Source of the DNA: an uncultured Hyphomicrobiales bacterium | GTDB lineage: Bacteria; Pseudomonadota; Alphaproteobacteria; Rhizobiales; Beijerinckiaceae | DNA length: 64,000 bases | Direction: 5' to 3' | Assembly: GCA_903902915.1 (NCBI GenBank) | Contig: CAIUWR010000058.1 | Location: forward strand, 1 to 64,000 | In this document: positions 1-8,400 of the stretch, one piece after another | Layout: every line of letters begins with the position of its first letter | Position numbering within the stretch: the first letter of the stretch is position 1 | Notes under the pieces: model-generated | Seen by the model: the letters and a program-made list of their open reading frames with translations, nothing else | Databases searched by the model: none | What the model was told of the DNA's origin: nothing | Program-made: the position numbers and the translations under genes

Positions 1-16
1 CAAAACCTTCCCGCGT

Positions 17-62
17 CGGGGGACGGCGCTGCGCAACCCCACCAGCTCCGCGCCGTCCCCCG
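17..62. repeat. 13-bp perfect inverted repeat (stem-loop)
   Basis: The arm CGGGGGACGGCGC at 17-29 is repeated in inverted form at 50-62, with a 20-base loop between. It could end transcription of a gene lying left of the window, although no T-run follows the stem. Bases 1-124 hold no other recognisable feature. Confidence 0.6.
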
Positions 63-124
63 CCGCTACAAACGCCCTCCGGGGCAAATCAAACCGCCAG
101 AACGAACTTCAGAGTGGATAAAAG

Positions 125-550
125 TTGGGGGCAGGGTCAACGGAAATATGGAACAGCTCAACCTTCGGCTCCGTTGACGCGCGCACGAATGACGACGGAA
201 AACGCCTGATCGTGAAGGCGCAGCGCCTCGCAAACACCGTGACTGTGGAGTCGTCCGATAATGGGAACTATGAAGCGCCCGCCAATGCGCTGCCCTCGAC
301 CCACTGGAACAGGCGCATGCTGGATGGGCCGTTCTTCAATACCCAGACCGGCGACCTTCTGATCAACGCGGTGAAGCCACTCAGCGCAGCGACCATCGAG
401 TCAGCCTCTGGCCGCAAGATCAATGTGCGGCGTTTCGAAATCAACGGGCCGATTACGCTGGAGACTTGGTACGATGACCAGCAGCGCTGGGCGGGGTTGC
501 AGTTCAAGGCGCGGGATGGGTCACAGATCATTTATAAACTGCAAGATTAA
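125..550 (+). CDS. DUF6134-family protein, N-terminally short
   Basis: The 141-residue product resembles the C-terminal two thirds of alphaproteobacterial DUF6134 proteins. The features that suggest this are the segment around VDARTNDDGKR, then ALPSTHWN and the TWYDDQQRW stretch. Function is unknown. Family members as I know them are about 200 residues long and begin with a signal peptide and a beta-rich segment. Here the only available start is a TTG, and an in-frame stop lies just before it at 119-121. The N-terminal third is therefore missing. The gene may be a 5'-truncated remnant, or its start may have been separated from the rest by recombination near the hairpin at 17-62. Family assignment is by recalled similarity. 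Confidence 0.5.
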   Translation: MGAGSTEIWNSSTFGSVDARTNDDGKRLIVKAQRLANTVTVESSDNGNYEAPANALPSTHWNRRMLDGPFFNTQTGDLLINAVKPLSAATIESASGRKINVRRFEINGPITLETWYDDQQRWAGLQFKARDGSQIIYKLQD

Positions 551-595
551 CAAGTGTCCGCTTCACTGGGAAACGGACGCTCACGAAACGACGCG

Positions 596-1234
596 TCACC
601 GCTTCGTCTTCAAATCCACCGCAAACCCGCGCTGCACGGCGGGACGGTCCATCAGACGCTCGTACCAGCGCTTCACATTCGGAAAGGCCGCGAGATCGAC
701 ATCGTGGCGCGGATGGCGCCAAGCCCAGCCCAGAATCGCGAAATCGGCGACCGAGATGTTCTGCCCCGCGAAGAAGGGAACTTCGCCCAACCGCCTGTCG
801 GCCACGCCATAGAGACGCAGCGTTTCCTTGGAATAACGCTCCAGCCCATAGCGACGATCAGCCTCGTCCTTCACGTCGCCGAAGTGATGACGCTGGCCGA
901 GCATGGGGCCGAAGCCCCCCATCTGCCACATCAGCCATTCCCAGGCCGCAATACGCTCCGGACCAGAGGCCGCCAGAAACTGGCCGGTCTTCTCCGCGAG
1001 ATAAAGCAGGATTGCGCCGGACTCGAAGACGCTGACCGGCTTGCCGCCGAGACCATCGGAATCGACGATGGCGGGGATGCGATTATTCGGGCTGATGGCG
1101 AGAAAGGCGGGGTCGAATTGCTCGCCCTGGCTGATGTTGACCGAGTGGACAGAATAAGGAAGCCCCATCTCTTCCAGCGCGACACTGATCTTGCGGCCGT
1201 TGGGCGTATCCCAGGTGTGCAGCTCTATCGTCAT
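596..1234 (-). CDS. Glutathione S-transferase family protein (YfcG/nu-class-like)
   Basis: This 212-residue cytosolic protein has an N-terminal thioredoxin-fold domain (about 1-85) and an all-helical C-terminal domain. The start reads TIELHTWDTPNGRK, and the TPNG segment sits where YfcG/YghU-type enzymes bind glutathione. The cis-Pro region is NNRIPAIVD and the glutathione-binding SGAI segment follows. Such enzymes carry out glutathione-dependent disulfide reduction or conjugation. It lies 19 bases downstream of a flavin monooxygenase gene on the same strand, so the two are probably co-transcribed. A role in detoxifying or cleaving an aromatic or reactive oxidation product is an inference from this context. 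Confidence 0.85.
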   Translation of the reverse strand: MTIELHTWDTPNGRKISVALEEMGLPYSVHSVNISQGEQFDPAFLAISPNNRIPAIVDSDGLGGKPVSVFESGAILLYLAEKTGQFLAASGPERIAAWEWLMWQMGGFGPMLGQRHHFGDVKDEADRRYGLERYSKETLRLYGVADRRLGEVPFFAGQNISVADFAILGWAWRHPRHDVDLAAFPNVKRWYERLMDRPAVQRGFAVDLKTKR

Positions 1235-1253
1235 GGCGTTTCCCCTCAGTTTT

Positions 1254-2438
1254 CTAAACCAGTTCGACTGTCAGCGGATTGTAGGAATAGAGCCAGGCGT
1301 TGCGGTCCTCGCCCTCGTTGCGCTTTGCGAAGGCGTCGCGCATGGCCTGCACGGATGGCAGATGGAACAGGGCGCGGTTGGCGGTCGACTGGGTCACGAT
1401 CCTGGCGGTGCGGTCGATGCGGTTGCGCTGATAGAGCTGCAAGGCGTCAGGGATGGTGTCGCGCATGGCGAGCGCACGGGCCAACACCGCGCCATCCTCG
1501 ATGGACATGGCCGCGCCTTGAGCGAGATAGGGCAGCGTGGGATGGGCGGCGTCGCCCAGCAGGGTCACGCGCCTGGAGCTCCAATCGTGCAGCGGTAGGC
1601 GGCCATGCAGCGACCAGCGATAGCACTGATCCTTGTCGGCGAGGTCGATGATGGTCTGGATGGCGGGATGCCAGCCTTCAAAGTCCTTCTTCAGCTTGTC
1701 CCATGAGAATTTCATGGTCCAGCTTTCCTCGAAGACCTCCTCGGTCTCGATCAGGCCCACGAAATTGATGAGCTTGCCGCCGCGCAGATAATAAACGACC
1801 GCGTGGCCGCCCGGCCCCATGAAGACCGACATGACCTGTTCGAGAAAAGGCTGGGGGAGGCGCTCTGATGGCACGGTAATGCGCCAAGCCGCGTCGCCTG
1901 TGTAAAGCGAGGTTGCATCGCCGAACATCTGCGCCCGGATCGCCGACTTCAACCCATCGCAAGCGACCAGAATGTCGCCGCGCGCCACGGCGCCATTGGT
2001 GAAATGCATCTCGACGCCATCCTCGCGCTCGATGAATTTCGCGCCGCGATGGTTCAGGTGAATCAGGTCCGGCTTCAACTCCTGCGCCTTGGCGGCGAGG
2101 ATCTCATGCAAGTCAGCCCGGTGCAGCTGGGTATAGGGCGCGCCATGCTTTTTCAGATGATCTTCGGAGAGTTCGAAGCGTTGCAGAACTTCGCCCGTGT
2201 CATGCAGGCGGAAGACATAGGCGCCGGGGCGCACGCCCACCGCGTCAAGCTGATCGCCAAGGCCGAAAGAGCGCAGCACATGCATGCAATTGGCGCTGAG
2301 CTGGATGCCCGCGCCGACTTCGCCAAGCTGCGCAGCCTGCTCATAGACTTCCACATCATGGCCAGCCTTCAAAAGGCTGATCGCCGCCGCAAGCCCACCC
2401 AGACCCGCGCCCACGAGAATGATTTTCTGGCGTTCCAT
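1254..2438 (-). CDS. FAD-dependent monooxygenase (salicylate/3-hydroxybenzoate hydroxylase-like)
   Basis: This 394-residue class A flavoprotein monooxygenase has the dinucleotide-binding motif GAGLGGLAAAISL at the N-terminus. It also has the DG motif (ACDGLKSAIR, mid-protein) and the second FAD motif LLGDAAHPTLPYLAQGAAMS, followed by IEDGAVLARAL. The family uses NAD(P)H and O2 to hydroxylate aromatic acids such as salicylate or 3-hydroxybenzoate. The substrate cannot be read from the sequence. The ATG at 2438 is preferred over one eight codons upstream because GAGGGA precedes it at good spacing and the Rossmann strand starts directly after it. The neighbouring GST gene suggests a two-gene operon. 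Confidence 0.85.
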   Translation of the reverse strand: MERQKIILVGAGLGGLAAAISLLKAGHDVEVYEQAAQLGEVGAGIQLSANCMHVLRSFGLGDQLDAVGVRPGAYVFRLHDTGEVLQRFELSEDHLKKHGAPYTQLHRADLHEILAAKAQELKPDLIHLNHRGAKFIEREDGVEMHFTNGAVARGDILVACDGLKSAIRAQMFGDATSLYTGDAAWRITVPSERLPQPFLEQVMSVFMGPGGHAVVYYLRGGKLINFVGLIETEEVFEESWTMKFSWDKLKKDFEGWHPAIQTIIDLADKDQCYRWSLHGRLPLHDWSSRRVTLLGDAAHPTLPYLAQGAAMSIEDGAVLARALAMRDTIPDALQLYQRNRIDRTARIVTQSTANRALFHLPSVQAMRDAFAKRNEGEDRNAWLYSYNPLTVELV

Positions 2439-2618
2439 GCAAATTCCCTCGACAGCTTGCAAACCTCGACCCGGAACGCCGCCGTGGCGGACTGCCCAGA
2501 TTTCGAGGTCTTAACAATGATCGCAACGAAAGTCGCGCCCCATGCCACCGACAGTCCAGCCACGCTGGAACGCCGCCGCCCCGCCCGCGTTCGCCCCTGA
2601 CCGAAGGGGAGAACCACT

Positions 2619-2783
2619 ATGGCCATGATGGACACGAGCCCGGGCGAGATAGAGGCGGCGATCCGGGATGATCCCGACCTTGCCGAACATGTGCGGACCT
2701 ATGCTCACTTCAAGACGCTGGCGTTGTGGGGAGCCATCGCGCTCCCCTTCATCTTCGCCTTCGTGCTCTTCTATACGCAGTAG
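2619..2783 (+). CDS. aa3-type cytochrome c oxidase subunit IV (small)
   Basis: This 54-residue gene has a GGGGAG ribosome-binding site just upstream of the ATG. The product has a short polar N-terminus, the segment EHVRTYAHFK and one C-terminal membrane helix (about 34-52) ending in Tyr-Thr-Gln. This pattern matches the bacterial aa3-type cytochrome c oxidase subunit IV family (COX4_pro_2), a single-helix accessory subunit of the terminal oxidase in the inner membrane. No other cytochrome oxidase genes are in the window, so the gene stands alone. Its stop is one base away from the convergent ilvD stop. Confidence 0.8.
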   Translation: MAMMDTSPGEIEAAIRDDPDLAEHVRTYAHFKTLALWGAIALPFIFAFVLFYTQ

Positions 2784-2784
2784 C

Positions 2785-4626
2785 TTACTTGACCACACGC
2801 ACGGCGCCGGTGGCGGCGCTGGTCGTCAGCGCGGCATAGGCCTTCAACGCCATGGTGATGTTGCGGGCGCGCTTTTCGGCGGGCTTCCAGGCGTCGGCGC
2901 CCTTGGCCTCCATCGCCGCACGGCGGGCGGCCAAGGCCTCGTCCGAGATGGCGATCTTGATGCTGCGGTGGGGAATGTCGATCTCGATCCGGTCGCCCTC
3001 CTCCACCAGCGCAATTGCGCCACCTTCGGCGGCTTCCGGCGAAGCGTGGCCGATGGATAGGCCTGACGTGCCTCCCGAGAAGCGACCATCGGTGATCAGC
3101 GCGCAGACCTTACCCAGACCCTTCGATTTCAGATAGCTCGTGGGATAGAGCATTTCCTGCATGCCGGGGCCGCCGCGCGGGCCTTCATAGCGGATGACCA
3201 GCACGTCGCCCGCCTTGATCTTGCCGCGCAAAATGGCGTCCACCGCCGAGTCCTGGCTCTCGAAAACGCGCGCGGGACCAGCGAAGACATGGATGCTCTC
3301 ATCCACGCCCGCCGTCTTCACGATACAGCCGTCCAGCGCGATATTGCCTGTCAGCACCGCGATGCCGCCATCCTTCGAGAAGGCGTGGGCGTTGTCACGG
3401 ATCACGCCCTTGGCGCGGTCCAAGTCCAGATCGTCCCACCGGCGATCCTGGCTGAAGGCGGTCTGGGTGGGCACGCCGCCGGGGGCCGCGCGGAAGAAGC
3501 TCTTCACCGCATCGCTGGCGTTGCGGGTGACGTCGTAACGATCAAGCGCCTCGCCCATGGTGGGCGTGTGGACGGTGGGCACTTCGCCGTGGATCAGCCC
3601 GGCCCGCTGCAATTCGCCCAGGATCGACATGATGCCGCCCGCGCGATGCACGTCCTCGACATGCACGTCCGCCACGGCGGGCGCGACCTTGCAGAGCACC
3701 GGCACCTTGCGCGACAGGCGGTCGATATCGGCCATGGTGAAGGGAATCTCGCCTTCATAGGCGGCTGCCAGCAAATGCAGGACCGTATTGGTCGAGCCGC
3801 CCATGGAAATGTCGAGCGCCATGGCGTTCTCGAAGGCCTTGAAGCTTGCGATGTTGCGCGGCAGCACGCTTTCGTCGTTCTGCTCGTAGTAGCGACGCGC
3901 CAGCTCCACGATCAGATGGCCCGCCTTGACGAACAGCTCCTTGCGGTCCGCATGGGTGGCCAGCACCGTGCCATTGCCCGGCAGCGACAGGCCAAGAGCC
4001 TCGGTCAGGCAGTTCATGGAATTGGCGGTGAACATGCCCGAGCAGGATCCGCAGGTCGGGCAAGCCGAACGCTCGATGGTCTCCACCTCGGCGTCGCTGA
4101 CGGAGTCATCGGCGGCGGCGACCATGGCGTCGATGAGATCGACCGCGCGAGACTTGCCCTCGTGGATATATTTGCCGGCCTCCATCGGCCCGCCGGACAC
4201 GAAGACCACGGGGATATTGAGGCGCATGGCGGCCATCAGCATGCCGGGGGTGATCTTGTCGCAGTTGGAAATGCAGACGATGGCGTCGGCGCAATGGGCG
4301 TTGCACATATATTCGACGGAATCGGCGATGATCTCGCGCGAGGGCAAGCTGTAGAGCATGCCGTCATGGCCCATGGCGATGCCGTCATCCACCGCGATGG
4401 TGTTGAATTCCTTGGCGACGCCGCCCGCCTTCTCGATCTCGCGCGCGACGAGCTGGCCGAGATCCTTCAGATGCACATGGCCGGGCACGAACTGGGTGAA
4501 GGAATTGGCAACCGCGATGATCGGCTTGCCGAAATCGCCGTCCTTCATGCCCGTGGCGCGCCAGAGCCCGCGCGCGCCAGCCATGTTGCGGCCGTGGGTG
4601 GTGGTTCTGGAGCGATAGTTGGGCAT
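2785..4626 (-). CDS. ilvD: Dihydroxy-acid dehydratase
   Basis: IlvD (613 residues, normal length) dehydrates 2,3-dihydroxy-3-methylbutanoate and its homologue to the 2-oxo acids. This is the third step of valine, leucine and isoleucine synthesis. The start [18 protein letters not shown] and the iron-sulfur and Mg-binding segments [10 protein letters not shown] and [18 protein letters not shown] are diagnostic, as is [18 protein letters not shown] near the C-terminus. It lies 81 bases downstream of an M24-fold hydrolase gene on the same strand and meets the oxidase subunit gene tail to tail. Confidence 0.97.
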   Translation of the reverse strand: MPNYRSRTTTHGRNMAGARGLWRATGMKDGDFGKPIIAVANSFTQFVPGHVHLKDLGQLVAREIEKAGGVAKEFNTIAVDDGIAMGHDGMLYSLPSREIIADSVEYMCNAHCADAIVCISNCDKITPGMLMAAMRLNIPVVFVSGGPMEAGKYIHEGKSRAVDLIDAMVAAADDSVSDAEVETIERSACPTCGSCSGMFTANSMNCLTEALGLSLPGNGTVLATHADRKELFVKAGHLIVELARRYYEQNDESVLPRNIASFKAFENAMALDISMGGSTNTVLHLLAAAYEGEIPFTMADIDRLSRKVPVLCKVAPAVADVHVEDVHRAGGIMSILGELQRAGLIHGEVPTVHTPTMGEALDRYDVTRNASDAVKSFFRAAPGGVPTQTAFSQDRRWDDLDLDRAKGVIRDNAHAFSKDGGIAVLTGNIALDGCIVKTAGVDESIHVFAGPARVFESQDSAVDAILRGKIKAGDVLVIRYEGPRGGPGMQEMLYPTSYLKSKGLGKVCALITDGRFSGGTSGLSIGHASPEAAEGGAIALVEEGDRIEIDIPHRSIKIAISDEALAARRAAMEAKGADAWKPAEKRARNITMALKAYAALTTSAATGAVRVVK

Positions 4627-4707
4627 TGCCGATCCTTGGTGTTCAGCGCTTGGGTTGGGTGCTTATAGGCCATCGGGGGAGGCTCGGGAAGCCGCCCCCA
4701 GTCCGGC

Positions 4708-5895
4708 CTACAGTTCGGTGATCTGTTGCGGGAACTTGTGCAGGGCCTCCACCCGGCCATGCTCGTCGATGAGATAGTTGTCGCAGACCCAGCTATAGGT
4801 CCGCGCTGTCACATAGGTGGGATGCACCGCGAAGAGCATGTTGGGGGCCACTTTGAGAGCCTCATCATGGCGGATCAGCGGGCGCTCCACCATGTCGTAG
4901 CCTTGGCCATGGGCGTAGAGGCGGGTTTCCTCCGGGCGGCCGTTCTTGCGCATGAAGGCGTTGTAGCGGGCGAAAACATCAGCGGGATCAGCGCCCGGCT
5001 GCAACAGATCGAGGGTGAACTGCTGCGCCTGCAACACGAAGGCGAACTCGTCCTGCATCTCCTGCGAGGCCTTGCCCAGCACCCAGGTGCGGCCAATCTC
5101 GCCATAGAAGCCGCCCGGCCCGCTATTCTCGATCAACATGCAGAATTGATCGCCTTCCCTGATGGTGCGGTTCTGCAAATGGGGCGGCGCCATGACGGCG
5201 GCCGTGCCCACGGGACCGGAGGCGGCCATATACCAGCCCTGCTCGCTGCCCAACGACGTGCTGACGGAACGGGCGATCTGCACGACCTCCATATCCCGCA
5301 TGCCCGGGCGCAAGGCCTTGGTGACGGCCTCAGCCGCCACGTCCTGCATGGCCGTCATGCGGCGGATCAGGGCGATCTCCTCGGGGCTCTTGATCGCCTT
5401 GATGGCGTCCACCAGCGACGATGCGTCCACGAAAGTCGCACGCGGCAGGCTTTTCTTCAGCGTGTCGACCATGGCGTAGGAAATGGCGGAGGGTCCGAGT
5501 AGCCCGATGGTGGCGTCCTCATAGCCCTGCAAGGCCTTCAGCGCGCATTCCGCGTCATAGGCGGCGGTGTAGTGGATCGCCACATAGCTCGGCGAGCCCA
5601 TGACCCGGCCCACGCCGCGCCGGATTCCATCGCCCGCTGCGTCGAGCCGCAAATCCTGCCCGAAAGGCCCCTGCCCCACCACGGTCATCAGATCCTCGCG
5701 AGGAAACAGCACAGTGAAGGGATAGCCGTTGGTCGCAGGAAGGTCGGTCAGATATTTCACATATCCGCCCATGAAATCGTTATTGGCCTGCGCCAGCAGC
5801 ACATCAATCTTCTGCGTCGCCATTTCGGCCCGGATCAAAGCCCAACGACGCTCAAGTTCGGCGGTCGAAATGGGTGTGTTCACGCGTTCGTTCAT
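4708..5895 (-). CDS. M24 (creatinase/aminopeptidase P)-fold hydrolase with altered metal ligands
   Basis: The 395-residue product has a creatinase-type N-terminal domain (about 10-165) and a pita-bread C-terminal domain (about 175-390). The ATG at 5895 is chosen because GGGAGG precedes it; longer reading through upstream codons looks non-native. Canonical M24 peptidases bind two metals with D, D, H, E, E. Here the aligned positions appear to read E256 (in LIENSG), E266 (in GEIGRT), H329 (in AHGQGYD), H358 (in FAVHPT) and D372 (in VCDNY). Only the His is kept. Creatinase shows that this fold can work without metal, so a metal-free amidinohydrolase-like or ectoine-hydrolase-like activity is possible. 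The alignment is by eye. Confidence 0.75.
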   Translation of the reverse strand: MNERVNTPISTAELERRWALIRAEMATQKIDVLLAQANNDFMGGYVKYLTDLPATNGYPFTVLFPREDLMTVVGQGPFGQDLRLDAAGDGIRRGVGRVMGSPSYVAIHYTAAYDAECALKALQGYEDATIGLLGPSAISYAMVDTLKKSLPRATFVDASSLVDAIKAIKSPEEIALIRRMTAMQDVAAEAVTKALRPGMRDMEVVQIARSVSTSLGSEQGWYMAASGPVGTAAVMAPPHLQNRTIREGDQFCMLIENSGPGGFYGEIGRTWVLGKASQEMQDEFAFVLQAQQFTLDLLQPGADPADVFARYNAFMRKNGRPEETRLYAHGQGYDMVERPLIRHDEALKVAPNMLFAVHPTYVTARTYSWVCDNYLIDEHGRVEALHKFPQQITEL

Positions 5896-6261
5896 GTGGG
5901 TCGCCTCCCGTACGAGCATTTTCTGTTGGCGTATTTGAACGCAGCGGGGGCCAAGCGCAAGAGGGATCCCTCGCTTATGAGCAAGGGCTTCAAATCCGTC
6001 TTTGCGGGCGTCCACTACGAGGTCCGCTCTTGGCGCCAACTGCGGCGGATCATGGCCAAATCAGGCGTTTCAAACCTGTCCCGAGTTGCGATCACAAGGC
6101 AAAAAATAATTTCATGCTTTTATTTCAGAAATTTACCACTGCATCGACCACTTGGCCGCAATCATGTTTTGACACATATAACGAAATGTATTGCATATTT
6201 TTTGAGAATGCTGCTACTTGATCACTATAACTCGGTCTCGTCGATTTAGGGAAATGAAGTT
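5896..6261. other. Intergenic region, divergent promoters, AT-rich right half
   Basis: These 366 bases separate the divergent M24-fold gene and the FG-GAP repeat gene. From about 6100 to 6245 the DNA is clearly richer in A and T than its surroundings. I see no convincing gene in it; reading frames that cross it lack family features and ribosome-binding sites. Confidence 0.6.
6169..6199 (+). promoter_or_regulatory. Putative sigma-70-type promoter of the FG-GAP repeat gene
   Basis: A consensus -35 box TTGACA lies at 6169-6174. It is followed 19 bases later by CATATT (6194-6199) as a weak -10 box in AT-rich DNA, about 60 bases before the start codon. A ribosome-binding site AGGGAA precedes the ATG at 6262. 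The spacing is longer than the optimal 17, so this is tentative. Confidence 0.35.
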
Positions 6262-8400
6262 ATGTCGAACGTCAAAATCAGCGGAACCATTGCAGCGCAG
6301 CTAGCCGATTCGGGGACGCACCAACCCCTTTTCTCCGGCGTGAGCGTCACTGACGACAATCCGACCGCGATCGAGTTGCTCACCATCACCGTCACCGGCG
6401 GCGGCGGAAGACTAGCGGGCGACAGTTTGACCGACAACGGCGACGGCGCCTACATGCTCACCGGCACGGCGGATCAGGTCACGGCGGCGCTTGAGGCTTT
6501 GACCTTCACGCCCGGGGGAAATCACCCTGGCGCAACCACAACCTTCACGCTGTCTGACCAAAGCTCGGCATGCGACACAGCTGTCACCGACAGCACGACG
6601 ACGGTGGTCGACACAGACCCGGCGGCGGCGCCAACGATTAGCGGAACCCAAAACGGTCTCTCCACGACGTCCGAAACGCCCGTCAATCCCTTTGCGAACG
6701 TCCTCATAACGGACGATAATGCCGACGTCACCGAGACCCTGACAATCACCGTCACCGGCGGCGCGGGGACCCTGGCGGGCGATAGCTTGACGGACAACCA
6801 CAACGGCACTTACACGCTCACCGGCTCGGCGGATCAGGTCACGTCGGCGTTGCATAACCTGACCTTCACGCCAGCCGCAGGCGCGCCTGGCTCGCAGACG
6901 ACCACGACCTTCACGCTCTCCGACCAAAGCTCAGCATACGACACGGCTGTCACCGACAGCACGACGACGGTGGTCGACACGGACCCGGCGGTGGCGCCAA
7001 CGATCAGCGGAACACTCGCCAATCAGACCACCACCTCGGAAGCACCCATCAACCCCTTCGCCAATATGGTCCTCACGGACGCCAACGCGAATGCGACGGA
7101 TACGCTGACCATCGCCATGTCTGACGCGACCGGAACCCTGGCTGGCGATGGTCTGACGAACAACCAGGACGGGACCTGCACGCTCACCGGCGACGCCGCG
7201 ACCGTCCAGAGTGAGCTACAAGCCCTGAGCTTCAAGTTCGATCCTGGTCATGCGGGAGCCACCACGACCTTTAGCGTCACCGACCACAGCGTAGTTGGCG
7301 ATCAATCCGCCGACACGGCTGCCGCGACCACGGTGACGGTGAAGGACATTGATGTGGCGGTTGCGCCCGCCCAGGTCGCCGCAAACGACTTCAACGGCGA
7401 CGGTCATAGCGACATCCTCTTGCAGAACACAGGCGACGGCCATGGCGAATACTATACATGGGAGCTGAACGGGACTGGCGCGCTTGCCGGCTCCGGCGCC
7501 GTCGGTTGGACGCCGCCCAGCGATGTGGACAACAAATGGGTGTTTGCAGGCACGGGCGATTTCAACGGCGACGGGAAGAGCGACATCCTGTTGCAGAACA
7601 CCGCTACAGGCCATGGCGAATGCTTTATCTGGGAGCTGAACGGGACCGGCGCGCTTGTCGGCTCCGGCATCGTTGGCTGGACGCCGCCCAGCGACGCCAA
7701 CAACAACTGGCTGGTCAAAGGCACGGGCGATTTCAACGGGGATGGCAATAGCGACATTCTGTTGCAGAACACCGCCGCTGGCCAAGGCGAATACTTTATC
7801 TGGGAGCTGAACGGGACTGGGGCGCTTGTCGGCTCCGGCCCTGTCGGCTGGACGCCGCCCAGCGACGTGAACAACAATTGGGTGGTCAAGGGCACGGGCG
7901 ATTTCAACGGCGACGGGAAGAGCGACATCCTGTTGCAGAACACTGCCGCTGGCCATGGCGAGTGCTTTATCTGGGAGCTGAACGGAACGGGCGCGCTTGT
8001 CGGCTCCGGTCTGGTCGGCTGGACGCCGCCCAGCGACGTGAACAACAATTGGGTGGTCAAGGGCACGGGCGATTTCAACGGCGACGGGAAGAGCGACATC
8101 CTGTTGCAGAACACGGCTACCGGTCATGGCGAATGCTTTATCTGGGAACTGAACGGCACTGGCCCGCTTGTCGGCTCTGGTCTGGTCGGCTGGACGCCGC
8201 CCAGCGACGCGAACAACAACTGGGTGGTCAAAGGCACGGGCGATTTCAACGGCGACGGGAAGAGCGACATCCTGTTGCAGAACACGGCTACCGGCCATGG
8301 CGAATGCTTTATCTGGGAGCTGAACGGGACCGGCGCGCTTGTCGGCTCCGGCCTCGTCGGCTGGACGCCGCCCAGCGCTGACTGGCATGCGACGGCCTGA
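6262..8400 (+). CDS. FG-GAP/VCBS-type repeat protein with cadherin-like N-terminal repeats
   Basis: This 712-residue protein is built almost wholly of repeats. Residues 1 to about 373 form three diverged units of about 120 residues (TISGT, LTITVTGG, LAGDSLTDN, TFTLSDQSS, TTVVDTDP). From residue 376 there are five and a half units of 57 residues beginning DFNGDGKSDILLQNT and including IWELNGTGALVGSG and WTPPSD. The DFNGDGKSD motif is the Ca-binding FG-GAP/VCBS signature of extracellular beta-propellers. The last unit is cut short and ends in SADWHATA. No Sec signal peptide is seen, so type I or another secretion route is inferred. Four 57-residue units carry a Cys (ECFIW). Function is unknown; adhesion or matrix binding is a guess. 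Confidence 0.75.
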   Translation: MSNVKISGTIAAQLADSGTHQPLFSGVSVTDDNPTAIELLTITVTGGGGRLAGDSLTDNGDGAYMLTGTADQVTAALEALTFTPGGNHPGATTTFTLSDQSSACDTAVTDSTTTVVDTDPAAAPTISGTQNGLSTTSETPVNPFANVLITDDNADVTETLTITVTGGAGTLAGDSLTDNHNGTYTLTGSADQVTSALHNLTFTPAAGAPGSQTTTTFTLSDQSSAYDTAVTDSTTTVVDTDPAVAPTISGTLANQTTTSEAPINPFANMVLTDANANATDTLTIAMSDATGTLAGDGLTNNQDGTCTLTGDAATVQSELQALSFKFDPGHAGATTTFSVTDHSVVGDQSADTAAATTVTVKDIDVAVAPAQVAANDFNGDGHSDILLQNTGDGHGEYYTWELNGTGALAGSGAVGWTPPSDVDNKWVFAGTGDFNGDGKSDILLQNTATGHGECFIWELNGTGALVGSGIVGWTPPSDANNNWLVKGTGDFNGDGNSDILLQNTAAGQGEYFIWELNGTGALVGSGPVGWTPPSDVNNNWVVKGTGDFNGDGKSDILLQNTAAGHGECFIWELNGTGALVGSGLVGWTPPSDVNNNWVVKGTGDFNGDGKSDILLQNTATGHGECFIWELNGTGPLVGSGLVGWTPPSDANNNWVVKGTGDFNGDGKSDILLQNTATGHGECFIWELNGTGALVGSGLVGWTPPSADWHATA
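7387..8397 (+). repeat. Tandem 171-bp repeats (5.9 copies) inside the FG-GAP gene
   Basis: Units start at 7387, 7558, 7729, 7900, 8071 and 8242, each exactly 171 bases long. The last unit is interrupted near its end by the stop codon at 8398-8400. Copies 4, 5 and 6 are nearly identical at the DNA level, including synonymous positions; copy 1 is the most diverged. This points to recent duplication or gene conversion. Confidence 0.9.

Noticed and set aside
7387-8397. Regular direct repeats that could suggest a CRISPR array
   Set aside because: The repeat period is 171 bases, the units are contiguous without unique spacers, and they code for FG-GAP protein repeats.
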